Assembly: GCA_023135545.1 (NCBI GenBank)
Contig: JAGLSY010000086.1
Location: 1 to 7,402, forward strand
DNA length: 7,402 nucleotides
Origin: Thermoplasmata archaeon
Lineage (GTDB): Archaea > Thermoplasmatota > Thermoplasmata > SG8-5 > JAGLSY01
Reading direction: 5' to 3'
Shown here: one piece after another, positions 1-6,408 of the stretch
How the letters are laid out: the number at the start of each line of letters is the position of its first letter
Numbering within the stretch: the stretch's first letter is position 1
The notes under the pieces: model-generated
Told to the model about the DNA's origin: nothing
Databases searched by the model: none
The model's input: the letters and a program-made list of their open reading frames with translations, nothing else
Made by a program: the position numbers and the translations under genes

Positions 1-2465
1 TCTATCGCCCGATCCCATTCCCCCTTGGCCTGGTACACACTCCCCAGGTTGTTCAAGGTGGTTGACATCCCGTGCTCATCGCCCACCTTCTCCTTTATCT
101 CCAGGCTGCGCTCATGGGATTCCAGCGCCCTCTCCATGTCGCCCCTGTTCCAGTGCACGTTCCCGATGTTGCCCAGAGACATCGCAACGCCCTGCTTGTC
201 CCCTATCCTCTCCTTTATCTCCAGGCTGCGCTCGTAGAACTCCAGCGCTTTGTCCAGCTCACCCTTTATTTTATACACGACGCCGATGTTGTTCAGCACT
301 GACGCGATGCCGTATTCCTCTCCTATCTCCTCCATCACGGCCAGACTTTTCTCGAAATACTGCAGGGCAGTGTCGTAATCTCCCTTGCTATGATAGATCA
401 TTCCGATAGCCCTGAGCGCTTTGCCTATGTCCTTTTTGTCTGTACCGGCCTTCTCGGCGATATTTACCGCCTCTGAAGAGAGGGACATTGCCTTGTCGTA
501 ATCGCCTTTTCTCAAATATGAATATCCTTCGGCAAAAATTATCCTGCCGTACTCGGCAGTATCCACTTCCGCCAATTCCTTCGCCTCGGCCAGAACCTCC
601 AGGGACCCCTCGAACTCTCCTTTGCTCGTACGCACCTCTCCGACCTTCCTCAACATCCTGGCCTTGATTTCTTTGTCATCTGCTTTTTCTTTCACCGTCA
701 TGAAGTTACCGATTGCCTCGTCATACTTTCCCATGAGACTCCGGAGGTCTCCGGCCCTCTCCGAGATATTCAAACTCCTATCCTTGGCTTCAGTAATATC
801 GAGCTTTGAAAGCGCGGCCAGTGCCCAATTGTAGAATTCCAGAGCCTGTTCAACGGCAAAGGAATCCTCTGCCTTCTCCCCGGCACCGATGCAGTAATCG
901 GAGCATTTCTGATATTCTTTGGTTCTGGAGAAATGCCAGGCAAGGTCATAAATCACCTCGTCTAACCTGTCCGCATAATTGATCTCGAAGTATTCGCCAA
1001 GGTTCCTGTGATGCCCGTTCTTCCACCTCTCTCCGATGCTGTCGTATATCACGTTTTGGAACACCGCATGGCTGAATTCGATGGCCCCGTTCTTCCTCAG
1101 TAATATGCCCGAGGCCAGCAATTTTTCCAGCGATGCGTCCGGGTCCTTGGTCAATCGGCTGGATGCCGCAAGTGAAACATCGAATTTCTGGCCGATGCAG
1201 GAAGCGTACTCCACCATGGCCATGGAATCAGGATCAAGGAATTCCAATCTACCGTTGATGACCTCCTCCACCGTGGTCGGGACATTGTATGATTCAGATA
1301 CCAATGAATATCTTCCATCCGCCTTTACGATATTTCCGTCCGCAAGCATGCCCTTTAGCATTTCGGTAACGAATAGCGGATTGCCCTTGGATTGCTCGTA
1401 CAATCGTTCTGCCAGCGTGCCAGAAAAATCATTGGGAGAATAGGTTCTGTCAATAAACGAAACAGTGTTTTTAAAATCTAGATTCTCGAGGGCCATCTCA
1501 TTCATGATTTCCTCATTTTTCATGTTCTCGATAGCTTTCTGAAGAACATCTGACTCTCTCTGTCTCAAGGTCCCCAACAGCAGAACCCGGGCCTTCCTGA
1601 TGTTCCTCGCCAGGTAATTCAGCACGAACAGCGAGGATTCGTCCGCCCAGTGCAGGTCCTCCAGGAACATCACCAGGGGCTTCTCGCCGGACAGGCGCGC
1701 CAGCGTTTCCAGCACCCTATCAGCAATCTTGAGCCTCTCGTTCTCCAGCTTCACGCCCTCCAGGTCCTTCCTGACAAGGAATCTGGCCCCGGACAATTTT
1801 TCGATTTCATCCTGAACGGGCTTGATGTCGCTCAAGTTACCGGTCCATTTCTCGATAAGCTGGCCGTGGCTTTCCTCCACTTTCTGGAGCGTTTGCTTCA
1901 AAGTGTTCTTCATGTCCGGATGCTCGGCACCGGAGAAAACCGCGGTGAGGAACATATAGTGGCCGTGCTCTATGAGTATCTTCATGTCGCCGTACTCCAA
2001 TCGACCCAGCCCAGCCTTCTCCCCGCCCTGGCCGAAGCTGTCCCTGACGAAGTCCTGCACCGCCGAGAGCATGCCCGCGAATATGTCCGCGTCCAGGCCG
2101 CCTTCCTCCGACGAGGCCTTGCCCAGCAAGAGACCGGCGCTGTTCACCGCGAATATCTCGGCGAACGAGGTGTACTCGCTCTCCTCAAAGAGCGGTTCGA
2201 AACTGATGCCTTCCAGGGCCTTCGAGAATATCTGGAACGGATGCGTGGAGCCGGACATTGCCGCGCCCGATAGAATCCTTACTCCCGCAGATTCTGCGTG
2301 CTTCCTAAACTCCTCCACCAGCCGGGTCTTGCCAATGCCGGGCTCGCCGGATACAAATATGGTGGAACCCTTTTCAGAACTCGCATCGGTCAGAGCTTTT
2401 TTCAGCATGCCTAGTTCGTTGTCGCGGCCGACGAGTTCCGGCTGCCGGAAAGCTAACTCATCCAT
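1..2465 (-). CDS. STAND/AAA-type ATPase with inserted roadblock-like domain and C-terminal TPR repeats (3' end outside window)
   Basis: This large gene reads leftward and is still open at the window edge, so 821 residues are visible and the C-terminus is missing. The N-terminus is an AAA_16/STAND-type NTPase: a VGR box at residues 12-14, Walker A GEPGIGKT at 40-47, and Walker B LVMFLED at 264-270 followed by LHWADE. Helical and winged-helix-like regions follow (GNPLFV near 359). From about residue 579, TPR repeats of about 40 residues start at G579, 616, 654, 695, 735, 775 and 815. Family knowledge suggests a cytoplasmic signalling ATPase that uses TPRs for partner binding. The Walker motifs are about 215 residues apart, more than usual, because a domain near residues 99-205 (containing DADIFAGMLSAVQDF) is inserted; it resembles roadblock/LC7 or longin folds. 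The ATG at 2465 is preceded by a TATA-like box at leaderless spacing and no Shine-Dalgarno. Target and signal are unknown. Confidence 0.9.
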   Translation of the reverse strand, partial: MDELAFRQPELVGRDNELGMLKKALTDASSEKGSTIFVSGEPGIGKTRLVEEFRKHAESAGVRILSGAAMSGSTHPFQIFSKALEGISFEPLFEESEYTSFAEIFAVNSAGLLLGKASSEEGGLDADIFAGMLSAVQDFVRDSFGQGGEKAGLGRLEYGDMKILIEHGHYMFLTAVFSGAEHPDMKNTLKQTLQKVEESHGQLIEKWTGNLSDIKPVQDEIEKLSGARFLVRKDLEGVKLENERLKIADRVLETLARLSGEKPLVMFLEDLHWADESSLFVLNYLARNIRKARVLLLGTLRQRESDVLQKAIENMKNEEIMNEMALENLDFKNTVSFIDRTYSPNDFSGTLAERLYEQSKGNPLFVTEMLKGMLADGNIVKADGRYSLVSESYNVPTTVEEVINGRLEFLDPDSMAMVEYASCIGQKFDVSLAASSRLTKDPDASLEKLLASGILLRKNGAIEFSHAVFQNVIYDSIGERWKNGHHRNLGEYFEINYADRLDEVIYDLAWHFSRTKEYQKCSDYCIGAGEKAEDSFAVEQALEFYNWALAALSKLDITEAKDRSLNISERAGDLRSLMGKYDEAIGNFMTVKEKADDKEIKARMLRKVGEVRTSKGEFEGSLEVLAEAKELAEVDTAEYGRIIFAEGYSYLRKGDYDKAMSLSSEAVNIAEKAGTDKKDIGKALRAIGMIYHSKGDYDTALQYFEKSLAVMEEIGEEYGIASVLNNIGVVYKIKGELDKALEFYERSLEIKERIGDKQGVAMSLGNIGNVHWNRGDMERALESHERSLEIKEKVGDEHGMSTTLNNLGSVYQAKGEWDRAI
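99..2096 (-). other. Not a separate gene: DNA-level TPR repetition lies at 89-113 and 209-233 inside the ATPase gene
   Basis: Within the ATPase gene, 25 bases at 89-113 recur identically at 209-233, exactly 120 bases (one 40-residue TPR) apart. They encode the ERSLEIKER/K helix of adjacent TPR units. Identity at the nucleotide level suggests recent duplication or gene conversion of TPR units. The repeat number may therefore vary between strains. The span given reaches from the repeats to the roadblock-like insertion only to mark the gene interior. Confidence 0.4.
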
Positions 2466-2483
2466 ATGTAAGAGAATGAAACT

Positions 2484-2495
2484 AGATATTATAAG
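2484..2495 (-). promoter_or_regulatory. Archaeal TATA-like box of the ATPase-TPR gene (leaderless)
   Basis: Read on the minus strand this is CTTATAATATCT. Its centre is about 25 bases upstream of the ATG at 2465, which would put transcription start at or next to the start codon. No Shine-Dalgarno is present between the box and the ATG. This fits a leaderless mRNA and supports the chosen start. Confidence 0.65.
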
Positions 2496-2546
2496 TGTTA
2501 TCGAAAACCTAGGTGTGGTCTATCACTCGATCAGCGGCTCACATTA

Positions 2547-2574
2547 ATTATTGAATAATCCACAAGCCTCAATA
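2547..2574 (+). repeat. Dispersed hairpin-plus-CAAGCC repeat, copy near the surface-protein stop codon
   Basis: ATTATT-G-AATAAT (2547-2559) is a perfect palindrome around one base, followed by CCACAAGCCTCAATA. The whole 28 bases match 7204-7231 at 25 positions, in the same orientation. The copy overlaps the last two codons and the stop of the surface-protein gene (2569-2571) and otherwise lies in the short gap before the ATPase-TPR promoter. It might serve as a 3' end structure for the surface-protein mRNA, but no T-tract follows on that strand. Function unknown. Confidence 0.6.
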
Positions 2575-3300
2575 TCTTCTTCTGGCCAATATGGCTATGA
2601 TGATAACTACTACAAGAATGAGAGCCAATACTATACTAATTATGCACAGGTCAGACCCTAGGTCGAAAATACCACCGTCCTCTCCATCGGTGAGGTCGTC
2701 ATCTGGTGTGGTTCCCGGGCTGCCAGATACTTCCCACCCGAAATCCTTTTTCAATACCCAGCCGATAGTCTCATTCTCATATTCCCTGGTTTCTGCGGAG
2801 GCGTCCACATTGTAATAGGTTATGTTGCCCAGCTCTGACAGGTTCACGAAGCAGTCAAGCCTGAGGCCGGATATTGAATATTCAATTGACTCATTAATGA
2901 AGGATGCAGATGTGTTTGTTCGCAATTTACAGTTTCCGTTAGTGTAATTGACGATGAAGTGGGAGGCATTCCCAACCGCAGTGTATATATTTATTTGGTA
3001 AATGGTGATGTTATCTGTCCTGATTTTGCCTGGTGAAGCAAGTTCAATGGTAAGTTTTATTGTTTCGTTATCTGGCTGTAATTCGGAGCGAAGCCATTTT
3101 ATGTTCACATACTTTGGATCATTTCTCATCTCTGTGGTTCCATTCTCATAGACCCACGTGACATCGCTGGCCGGATCTGAATAGTCAAGGTCGAAGTCGA
3201 TATCTTGAGCACCTACAACCTGGGCATTAAAAGACAATATTGAAATGCTCACAATAAGCAACAGCGCTATGATTGGAGTATATATTCTTTTCATATTCAT
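2569..3300 (-). CDS. Secreted, single-pass membrane-anchored protein rich in N-glycosylation sequons; function unknown
   Basis: The 243-residue product has a signal peptide (K4-R5, then a hydrophobic core to about residue 26, probable cleavage after VGA at 29-31). An ectodomain of about 170 residues follows, then an acidic, Gly/Asp/Thr-rich linker, one transmembrane helix near 218-236, and a cytoplasmic ARRRY end. The expected topology is outside-facing and anchored at the C-terminus. The ectodomain carries ten N-x-S/T sequons, consistent with a glycosylated archaeal surface protein. The early segment with DPASDV and alternating beta-strands faintly recalls DOMON/CBM9-like folds; this is a weak resemblance, not an identification. 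The ATG at 3300 is preferred over the second Met at residue 3 because a TATA-like box lies about 27 bases upstream. The gene seems to be transcribed alone, downstream of the symporter but with its own promoter. Confidence 0.85.
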   Translation of the reverse strand: MNMKRIYTPIIALLLIVSISILSFNAQVVGAQDIDFDLDYSDPASDVTWVYENGTTEMRNDPKYVNIKWLRSELQPDNETIKLTIELASPGKIRTDNITIYQINIYTAVGNASHFIVNYTNGNCKLRTNTSASFINESIEYSISGLRLDCFVNLSELGNITYYNVDASAETREYENETIGWVLKKDFGWEVSGSPGTTPDDDLTDGEDGGIFDLGSDLCIISIVLALILVVVIIIAILARRRY

Positions 3301-3320
3301 TAAAATACATAATGAAGTTT

Positions 3321-3331
3321 AAGATATTTAA
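3321..3331 (-). promoter_or_regulatory. Archaeal TATA-like box of the surface-protein gene (leaderless)
   Basis: The minus strand reads TTAAATATCTT, centred about 26-27 bases upstream of the ATG at 3300. There is no Shine-Dalgarno in between. This implies a leaderless transcript and a promoter independent of the symporter gene upstream. Confidence 0.6.
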
Positions 3332-3393
3332 TTGTAGTTACTGTGAGGTTTTTATTCCATTTAATTTTATATATTTATACACATAAATATCTT

Positions 3394-4989
3394 TCATATC
3401 AACCCAACATAATCCAGCATAAATATCATAAAGATACAAACAAACACCGCAGGTATTGTTATCAATATGCCCACCTTGGCCAGCTCCTTTCTTGATATCT
3501 GGCCGGATGAATAGATAAGGGTTATCGGCGGTGTGCCTATCGGTGTTACAAGCGATAGGGACAGGACAAGGGCTATGGGGAGCACCAGCAGCCGCATATT
3601 CTCTCCCAAAGCATTGGCAAATGCGATGAGGATCGGTATGAATATCGCAGCACTGGCAGTGTTGCTGAGGAAGTTGGATATACCGACCACCACAAATGCT
3701 ACCAACACGATAACGACCAACAACGGCATCTCCACGAACACACCCAGCAATCCGGATATTATCCAATCCGCCGCTCCTGTATTCACTATGGCCTCTCCCA
3801 TTGCCAGTCCAGCGCCGATTATCAGGAAAACGCCCCACGGCACTATCCTGGCATCTTCCCAGGTTATTGTCCCGGTAACAAAGAGGGCGACGGCCGCCAA
3901 CAGGCTCACTATGGCCGCACTCATGAAGCTGGGCGGAAACCCGAAGGCCTCCCCGATGCTGGAGCCAGATATCCAGAAGATGATGGTGAAGGCAAATATT
4001 GTCATTGTCTTTTTTTCTCCGCCAGATACCGGGCCAAGATCCGCATACCCCTCTTTCAGGGATTCTATGTTCACCGTAACCTCCGGAATCGGAAGGACCT
4101 TCAGTATTATTCTCCAGCTCATGAAGAGAAGCACGAAGGATGTCGGCATTCCGATTATCATCCAGTCAACGAATGTCCACGAGCCCTGTTCTGCAAAGAT
4201 GGCAGATGCCACGGCGTTGGGGGCCGAGCCGATGACCGTCCCCAGGCCTCCGATGACAGCGGCAAAGCCGATGCCCAGTAACAGCATGGTCGTCAGTCTT
4301 TTCGAGCTTTCCTTATCCTCCACGCTGCTTGAAAGGCTGATCGCGAAGGGGGCCAGCAGGGCGACGGTGGCCGTATTGGATATCCACATCGAGAGGATGG
4401 CGGATACCAGCATCATGGAGAGCAGCAGCTTATCGATCTTGCCCTCGGAGCGAATGAGGAAAGGGTACAGCAGTCTTTTATCTATACCGGTCTTGTGAAC
4501 GGCACCGGCCAGCATGACACCGCCCAGAAGCATGTAGACGACCGGATTGGCAAATGGAAGAAGGGCATCGCTGGTCTGGAAGATGCCGAAGGCGGTCAAC
4601 AGTACCGGAACCAGCAGTGCCGTAGCAGGCATGGGGATGGCCTCCGTTGTCCATAAGAGTGCGATCCCCAAGAAGATGGCCAGCGACATCTGGGCCTCAT
4701 ATGCCATGTCCAGAGGCAGCATTGCGAATATCAGGAATCCTGCCAGGGCTATCAACAATTTCAGGGAGCTTCTGGCGTATATGGACAGCTTGTTAAGGAA
4801 ATTGAAGAAGGATGGCTTGACGGTGTAAATGAGATGAAAATGGTGGTCGCCCTTGGCCTTGTCGAATATATGTAAATGGCCGTCTTCGTCTCTCTGTGGA
4901 AGGTGAACATGATGCTCCTTGGTTCTGCCAGGCTGCGACGGTTCGCGGTTGTCGCTGTTGCCGCCGGGGTCCTTATCGGCTCCAAACAT
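3394..4989 (-). CDS. DASS/SLC13-family sodium-coupled anion (dicarboxylate-type) symporter with His-rich N-terminal tail
   Basis: The 531-residue integral membrane protein has about 11 hydrophobic segments from residue 75 onward. It carries both hallmark SNT motifs of the divalent anion:Na+ symporter family, S204-N205-T206 (SNTATVALLAP) and S442-N443-T444 (SNTASAAIFIP). In characterised relatives such as VcINDY these loops form the Na+ and carboxylate sites. WTTEAIPMPATALL and TPIGTPP are further family signatures. Substrate is probably a C4-dicarboxylate, citrate or similar anion; sulfate or phosphate cannot be excluded. Unusually, about 70 residues precede the first membrane segment, with eight histidines in three clusters (HHVH 26-29, HLH 38-40, HHFH 49-52) spaced by acidic stretches, suggesting a cytoplasmic metal- or proton-binding appendix. 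An in-frame stop lies upstream of the ATG at 4989 with no alternative start between. It is divergent from the winged-helix regulator. Confidence 0.93.
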   Translation of the reverse strand: MFGADKDPGGNSDNREPSQPGRTKEHHVHLPQRDEDGHLHIFDKAKGDHHFHLIYTVKPSFFNFLNKLSIYARSSLKLLIALAGFLIFAMLPLDMAYEAQMSLAIFLGIALLWTTEAIPMPATALLVPVLLTAFGIFQTSDALLPFANPVVYMLLGGVMLAGAVHKTGIDKRLLYPFLIRSEGKIDKLLLSMMLVSAILSMWISNTATVALLAPFAISLSSSVEDKESSKRLTTMLLLGIGFAAVIGGLGTVIGSAPNAVASAIFAEQGSWTFVDWMIIGMPTSFVLLFMSWRIILKVLPIPEVTVNIESLKEGYADLGPVSGGEKKTMTIFAFTIIFWISGSSIGEAFGFPPSFMSAAIVSLLAAVALFVTGTITWEDARIVPWGVFLIIGAGLAMGEAIVNTGAADWIISGLLGVFVEMPLLVVIVLVAFVVVGISNFLSNTASAAIFIPILIAFANALGENMRLLVLPIALVLSLSLVTPIGTPPITLIYSSGQISRKELAKVGILITIPAVFVCIFMIFMLDYVGLI

Positions 4990-5030
4990 GCAGGGACCAG
5001 ATAACGAAGCTAATAGAAAACATTATTGAA

Positions 5031-5055
5031 TTGCTGAAGGCAACAACTTCAACAA
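5031..5055. promoter_or_regulatory. Inverted repeat in the shared divergent promoter region (candidate operator)
   Basis: TTGCTGAAG (5031-5039) and CTTCAACAA (5047-5055) are inverted, matching at 8 of 9 positions, with a 7-base spacer. The repeat lies about 40-65 bases upstream of the symporter start and about 85-110 upstream of the regulator start. The winged-helix protein encoded alongside is the obvious candidate binder; this is inference from position. Confidence 0.35.
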
Positions 5056-5080
5056 TACCTGAACTTCAAGGATTTTTGAA
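5045..5080. promoter_or_regulatory. AACTTCAA direct repeats with inverted TTGAA half-site (candidate operator)
   Basis: AACTTCAA occurs at 5045-5052 and again at 5062-5069, 17 bases apart. TTGAA at 5076-5080 is inverted relative to the TTCAA of the second copy. The first copy overlaps the right arm of the 5031-5055 inverted repeat. Repeated half-sites just upstream of the regulator promoter suit autoregulation, although short AT-rich repeats can arise by chance. Confidence 0.3.
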
Positions 5081-5092
5081 CAAGTCAGGGGT

Positions 5093-5103
5093 GTTAAATA
5101 ACC
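5093..5103 (+). promoter_or_regulatory. Archaeal TATA-like box of the regulator operon
   Basis: GTTAAATAACC is centred near 5098, which predicts transcription start near 5123-5126. That leaves a 5' leader of about 15 bases, just enough to hold the Shine-Dalgarno at 5127-5133. GTTA-AA-TAAC is itself nearly palindromic. TTAAATCC at 5104-5111 is a weaker alternative box. Confidence 0.5.
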
Positions 5104-5126
5104 TTAAATCCATATCTATCATTGTC

Positions 5127-5133
5127 GAGGGAG
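5127..5133 (+). promoter_or_regulatory. Ribosome binding site deciding the regulator start (ATG 5140)
   Basis: GAGGGAG lies 6 bases before the ATG at 5140. It favours this ATG over the in-frame TTG at 5122, which would add six residues and place the site inside the gene. Confidence 0.6.
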
Positions 5134-5139
5134 ACGCAC

Positions 5140-5499
5140 ATGACAAGGTTTGACTACGATTCCTGGCAGGCAAAGCTCATCGCCCTGGAACTGGCCACCG
5201 AGGTCGGCCGGGGTATATTGAAAGAGCTTGTCGCATCGCCTCATACCGCGAGCCAGCTGTCAGATATCATGGAAATTCCGCTTCCCACAACCCTCTTCCA
5301 CCTTCAGAGGCTGGAAAGTGCCGGCTTAATACAGTCGAAGAAGGCACTGGGAAAGAGACTACGGGAGGTCAAAATGTACAGCGTCCCCTCGACAAAAATA
5401 GTAATAGACCTAGGAGGAAACAATAACACATCTGGCGATATAGAGCCAGATGGTTCAGTGTCCCCTGGAAAAGGAGGTTACAAAAATGACGAAGAATGA
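5140..5499 (+). CDS. Small winged-helix (ArsR/HTH_20-like) transcriptional regulator
   Basis: The 119-residue product has a winged helix-turn-helix fold. ELATEVGRGILKEL (17-30) matches the first helix of ArsR-like domains. HTASQLSDIMEIPLPTTLFH (35-54) gives the HTH with its recognition helix, LQRLESAGLI (55-64) continues it, and the basic stretch to about residue 90 forms the wing (VKMYSV, TKIVIDL). It probably binds DNA as a dimer. No metal-binding cysteine or histidine array typical of ArsR metal sensors is visible, so the ligand is unknown. Residues about 93-119 are Gly/Asn/Ser-rich and probably disordered; this tail also encodes the next gene's Shine-Dalgarno. The gene overlaps the next by 14 bases, implying translational coupling, and is divergent from the symporter across a repeat-rich region, so it may control itself and the symporter (inference). 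Confidence 0.85.
   Translation: MTRFDYDSWQAKLIALELATEVGRGILKELVASPHTASQLSDIMEIPLPTTLFHLQRLESAGLIQSKKALGKRLREVKMYSVPSTKIVIDLGGNNNTSGDIEPDGSVSPGKGGYKNDEE
5471..5478 (+). promoter_or_regulatory. Strong Shine-Dalgarno of the 246-residue protein, inside the regulator coding region
   Basis: AAGGAGGT is a near-perfect anti-16S match 7 bases before the ATG at 5486. It sets the start at 5486 rather than at the in-frame ATG at 5450, and allows expression above that of the regulator. Confidence 0.8.
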
Positions 5500-6226
5500 T
5501 GAAAATGGTGAGCCGGAAAATGCGAATGAAGAGGGACCCAAGCAGGTGAAGGTCAAAATCAAAGGTGAGCCGATGGACCCTGATGAAATATCAAAAAAGA
5601 TAGAGGAAGCCCTGGAAAATGCAGGCCTGAAAAACATGGATGAATTCATGGAGAAGGTGCATTTGGGCATGAAAGGCATCGACAAGAAGGTGGCCAAGGC
5701 AGTTGCCAAGATAGACAAGGAACTTGGCAACATCGACATCACGGTAGATGACGAATGCCATCATCACCATGGCAAAGGGGACGATACGGAATACATGAAG
5801 AACGTGGGCGTCCTCAACCTGAAGAACATCACCGAGGAGGAACTGGACAGCATGAAGCCCATCAAGAACATGGGTGTGATCATAGTGCCGGAGAATCTAA
5901 TGGGCAAGGTTTCGGCCAAGATAAAATCCAATGTGGGCGTGACCATACCCTACAAGGAGGGGTGGAGGCTGTATTCTGGCCACACCGAGATAGACAATTC
6001 GATGCTGGAAGCCCTGGACGAGCCCATCGAATTCATCCAGACTGGCCACATGACCGTCAACGAGGATGTTGATGGCGAGCTGTTGAAGCAGAAGATAAAG
6101 GCATTCAACAATTACGGCCACATCTCGGTCCCCGACAACATATACGGCATCATGATGGCCAAGTGCATGGAGAACAGCGGCCACATCGGCAAGAAGAGCG
6201 ATGAAGACGATGATGAGGAACAATAA
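5486..6226 (+). CDS. Cys-His4 cluster protein with solenoid-like repeats (246 aa), function unknown
   Basis: I do not recognise this as a named protein. Seen: a charged Lys/Glu/Asn-rich start; a helical segment near residues 31-82 (DPDEISKKIEEALENAG, then DKKVAKAVAKIDKEL) that may form a coiled coil; a C91-H92-H93-H94-H95 cluster; and a C-terminal half built of repeats. The repeats carry short turn-strand motifs at about 106 (NVGVL), 128 (NMGVI), 149 (NVGVTI), 165 (GHTEI), 187 (GHMTV), 210 (YGHISV) and 231 (SGHI), mostly 21-24 residues apart. VPENLMGKVSAK (134-145) and VPDNIYGIMMAK (215-226) are clear copies. This resembles beta-solenoid or bactofilin-like architecture. The tail is acidic (DEDDDEEQ). 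There is no signal peptide or membrane segment, so it is probably cytoplasmic. It is co-transcribed and overlapping with the regulator and may assemble with it or bind metal; both are inference. Confidence 0.85.
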   Translation: MTKNDENGEPENANEEGPKQVKVKIKGEPMDPDEISKKIEEALENAGLKNMDEFMEKVHLGMKGIDKKVAKAVAKIDKELGNIDITVDDECHHHHGKGDDTEYMKNVGVLNLKNITEEELDSMKPIKNMGVIIVPENLMGKVSAKIKSNVGVTIPYKEGWRLYSGHTEIDNSMLEALDEPIEFIQTGHMTVNEDVDGELLKQKIKAFNNYGHISVPDNIYGIMMAKCMENSGHIGKKSDEDDDEEQ

Positions 6227-6234
6227 ACATAAAC

Positions 6235-6275
6235 ATGGCCGGTGCCCAGCCCAAGGGCATCGGCCATATTCTTTT
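6235..6275 (+). terminator. Hairpin terminator of the regulator operon
   Basis: ATGGCCGGTGCCC (6235-6247) pairs with GGGCATCGGCCAT (6255-6267) over 13 positions with one G-U pair and a 7-base loop. A T-rich tail (ATTCTTTT) follows. It starts 9 bases after the stop codon at 6224-6226. The stem also reads well from the other strand, so it may serve the converging response-regulator gene, whose stop is about 140 bases away; the sequence between (6276-6408) holds nothing I can assign. Confidence 0.8.
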
Positions 6276-6408
6276 CATATATTATCCAAATAATACCATG
6301 TTTCTCGATTCGATTGGCAAAGCAGTATAGGAGATGAGACTGCCAGAAGGATCATATCAGCAGGGTTCGAAAAGGCCTTTGGACCATATAGCTGTGATTC
6401 TTAGCGGC

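Noticed and set aside
1650..2547. Long plus-strand open frames opposite the ATPase gene (207 and 191 codons)
   Set aside because: The minus strand encodes clear Walker motifs across this region; the plus frames are low-complexity shadows in GC-rich sequence.
3533..4498. A 321-codon open frame on the plus strand opposite the symporter
   Set aside because: It is a mirror of the hydrophobic symporter gene. The symporter has family motifs and full-length logic, while the opposite frame has no ribosome site or recognisable domain.
5122..5139. TTG at 5122 as regulator start
   Set aside because: The ATG at 5140 has a well-placed GAGGGAG, and the TTG would sit at or before the predicted transcription start.
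6362..6380. GGTTCGAAA, resembling a tRNA T-loop
   Set aside because: The flanking bases do not form the 5-bp T stem, and no acceptor, D or anticodon arms are found nearby.
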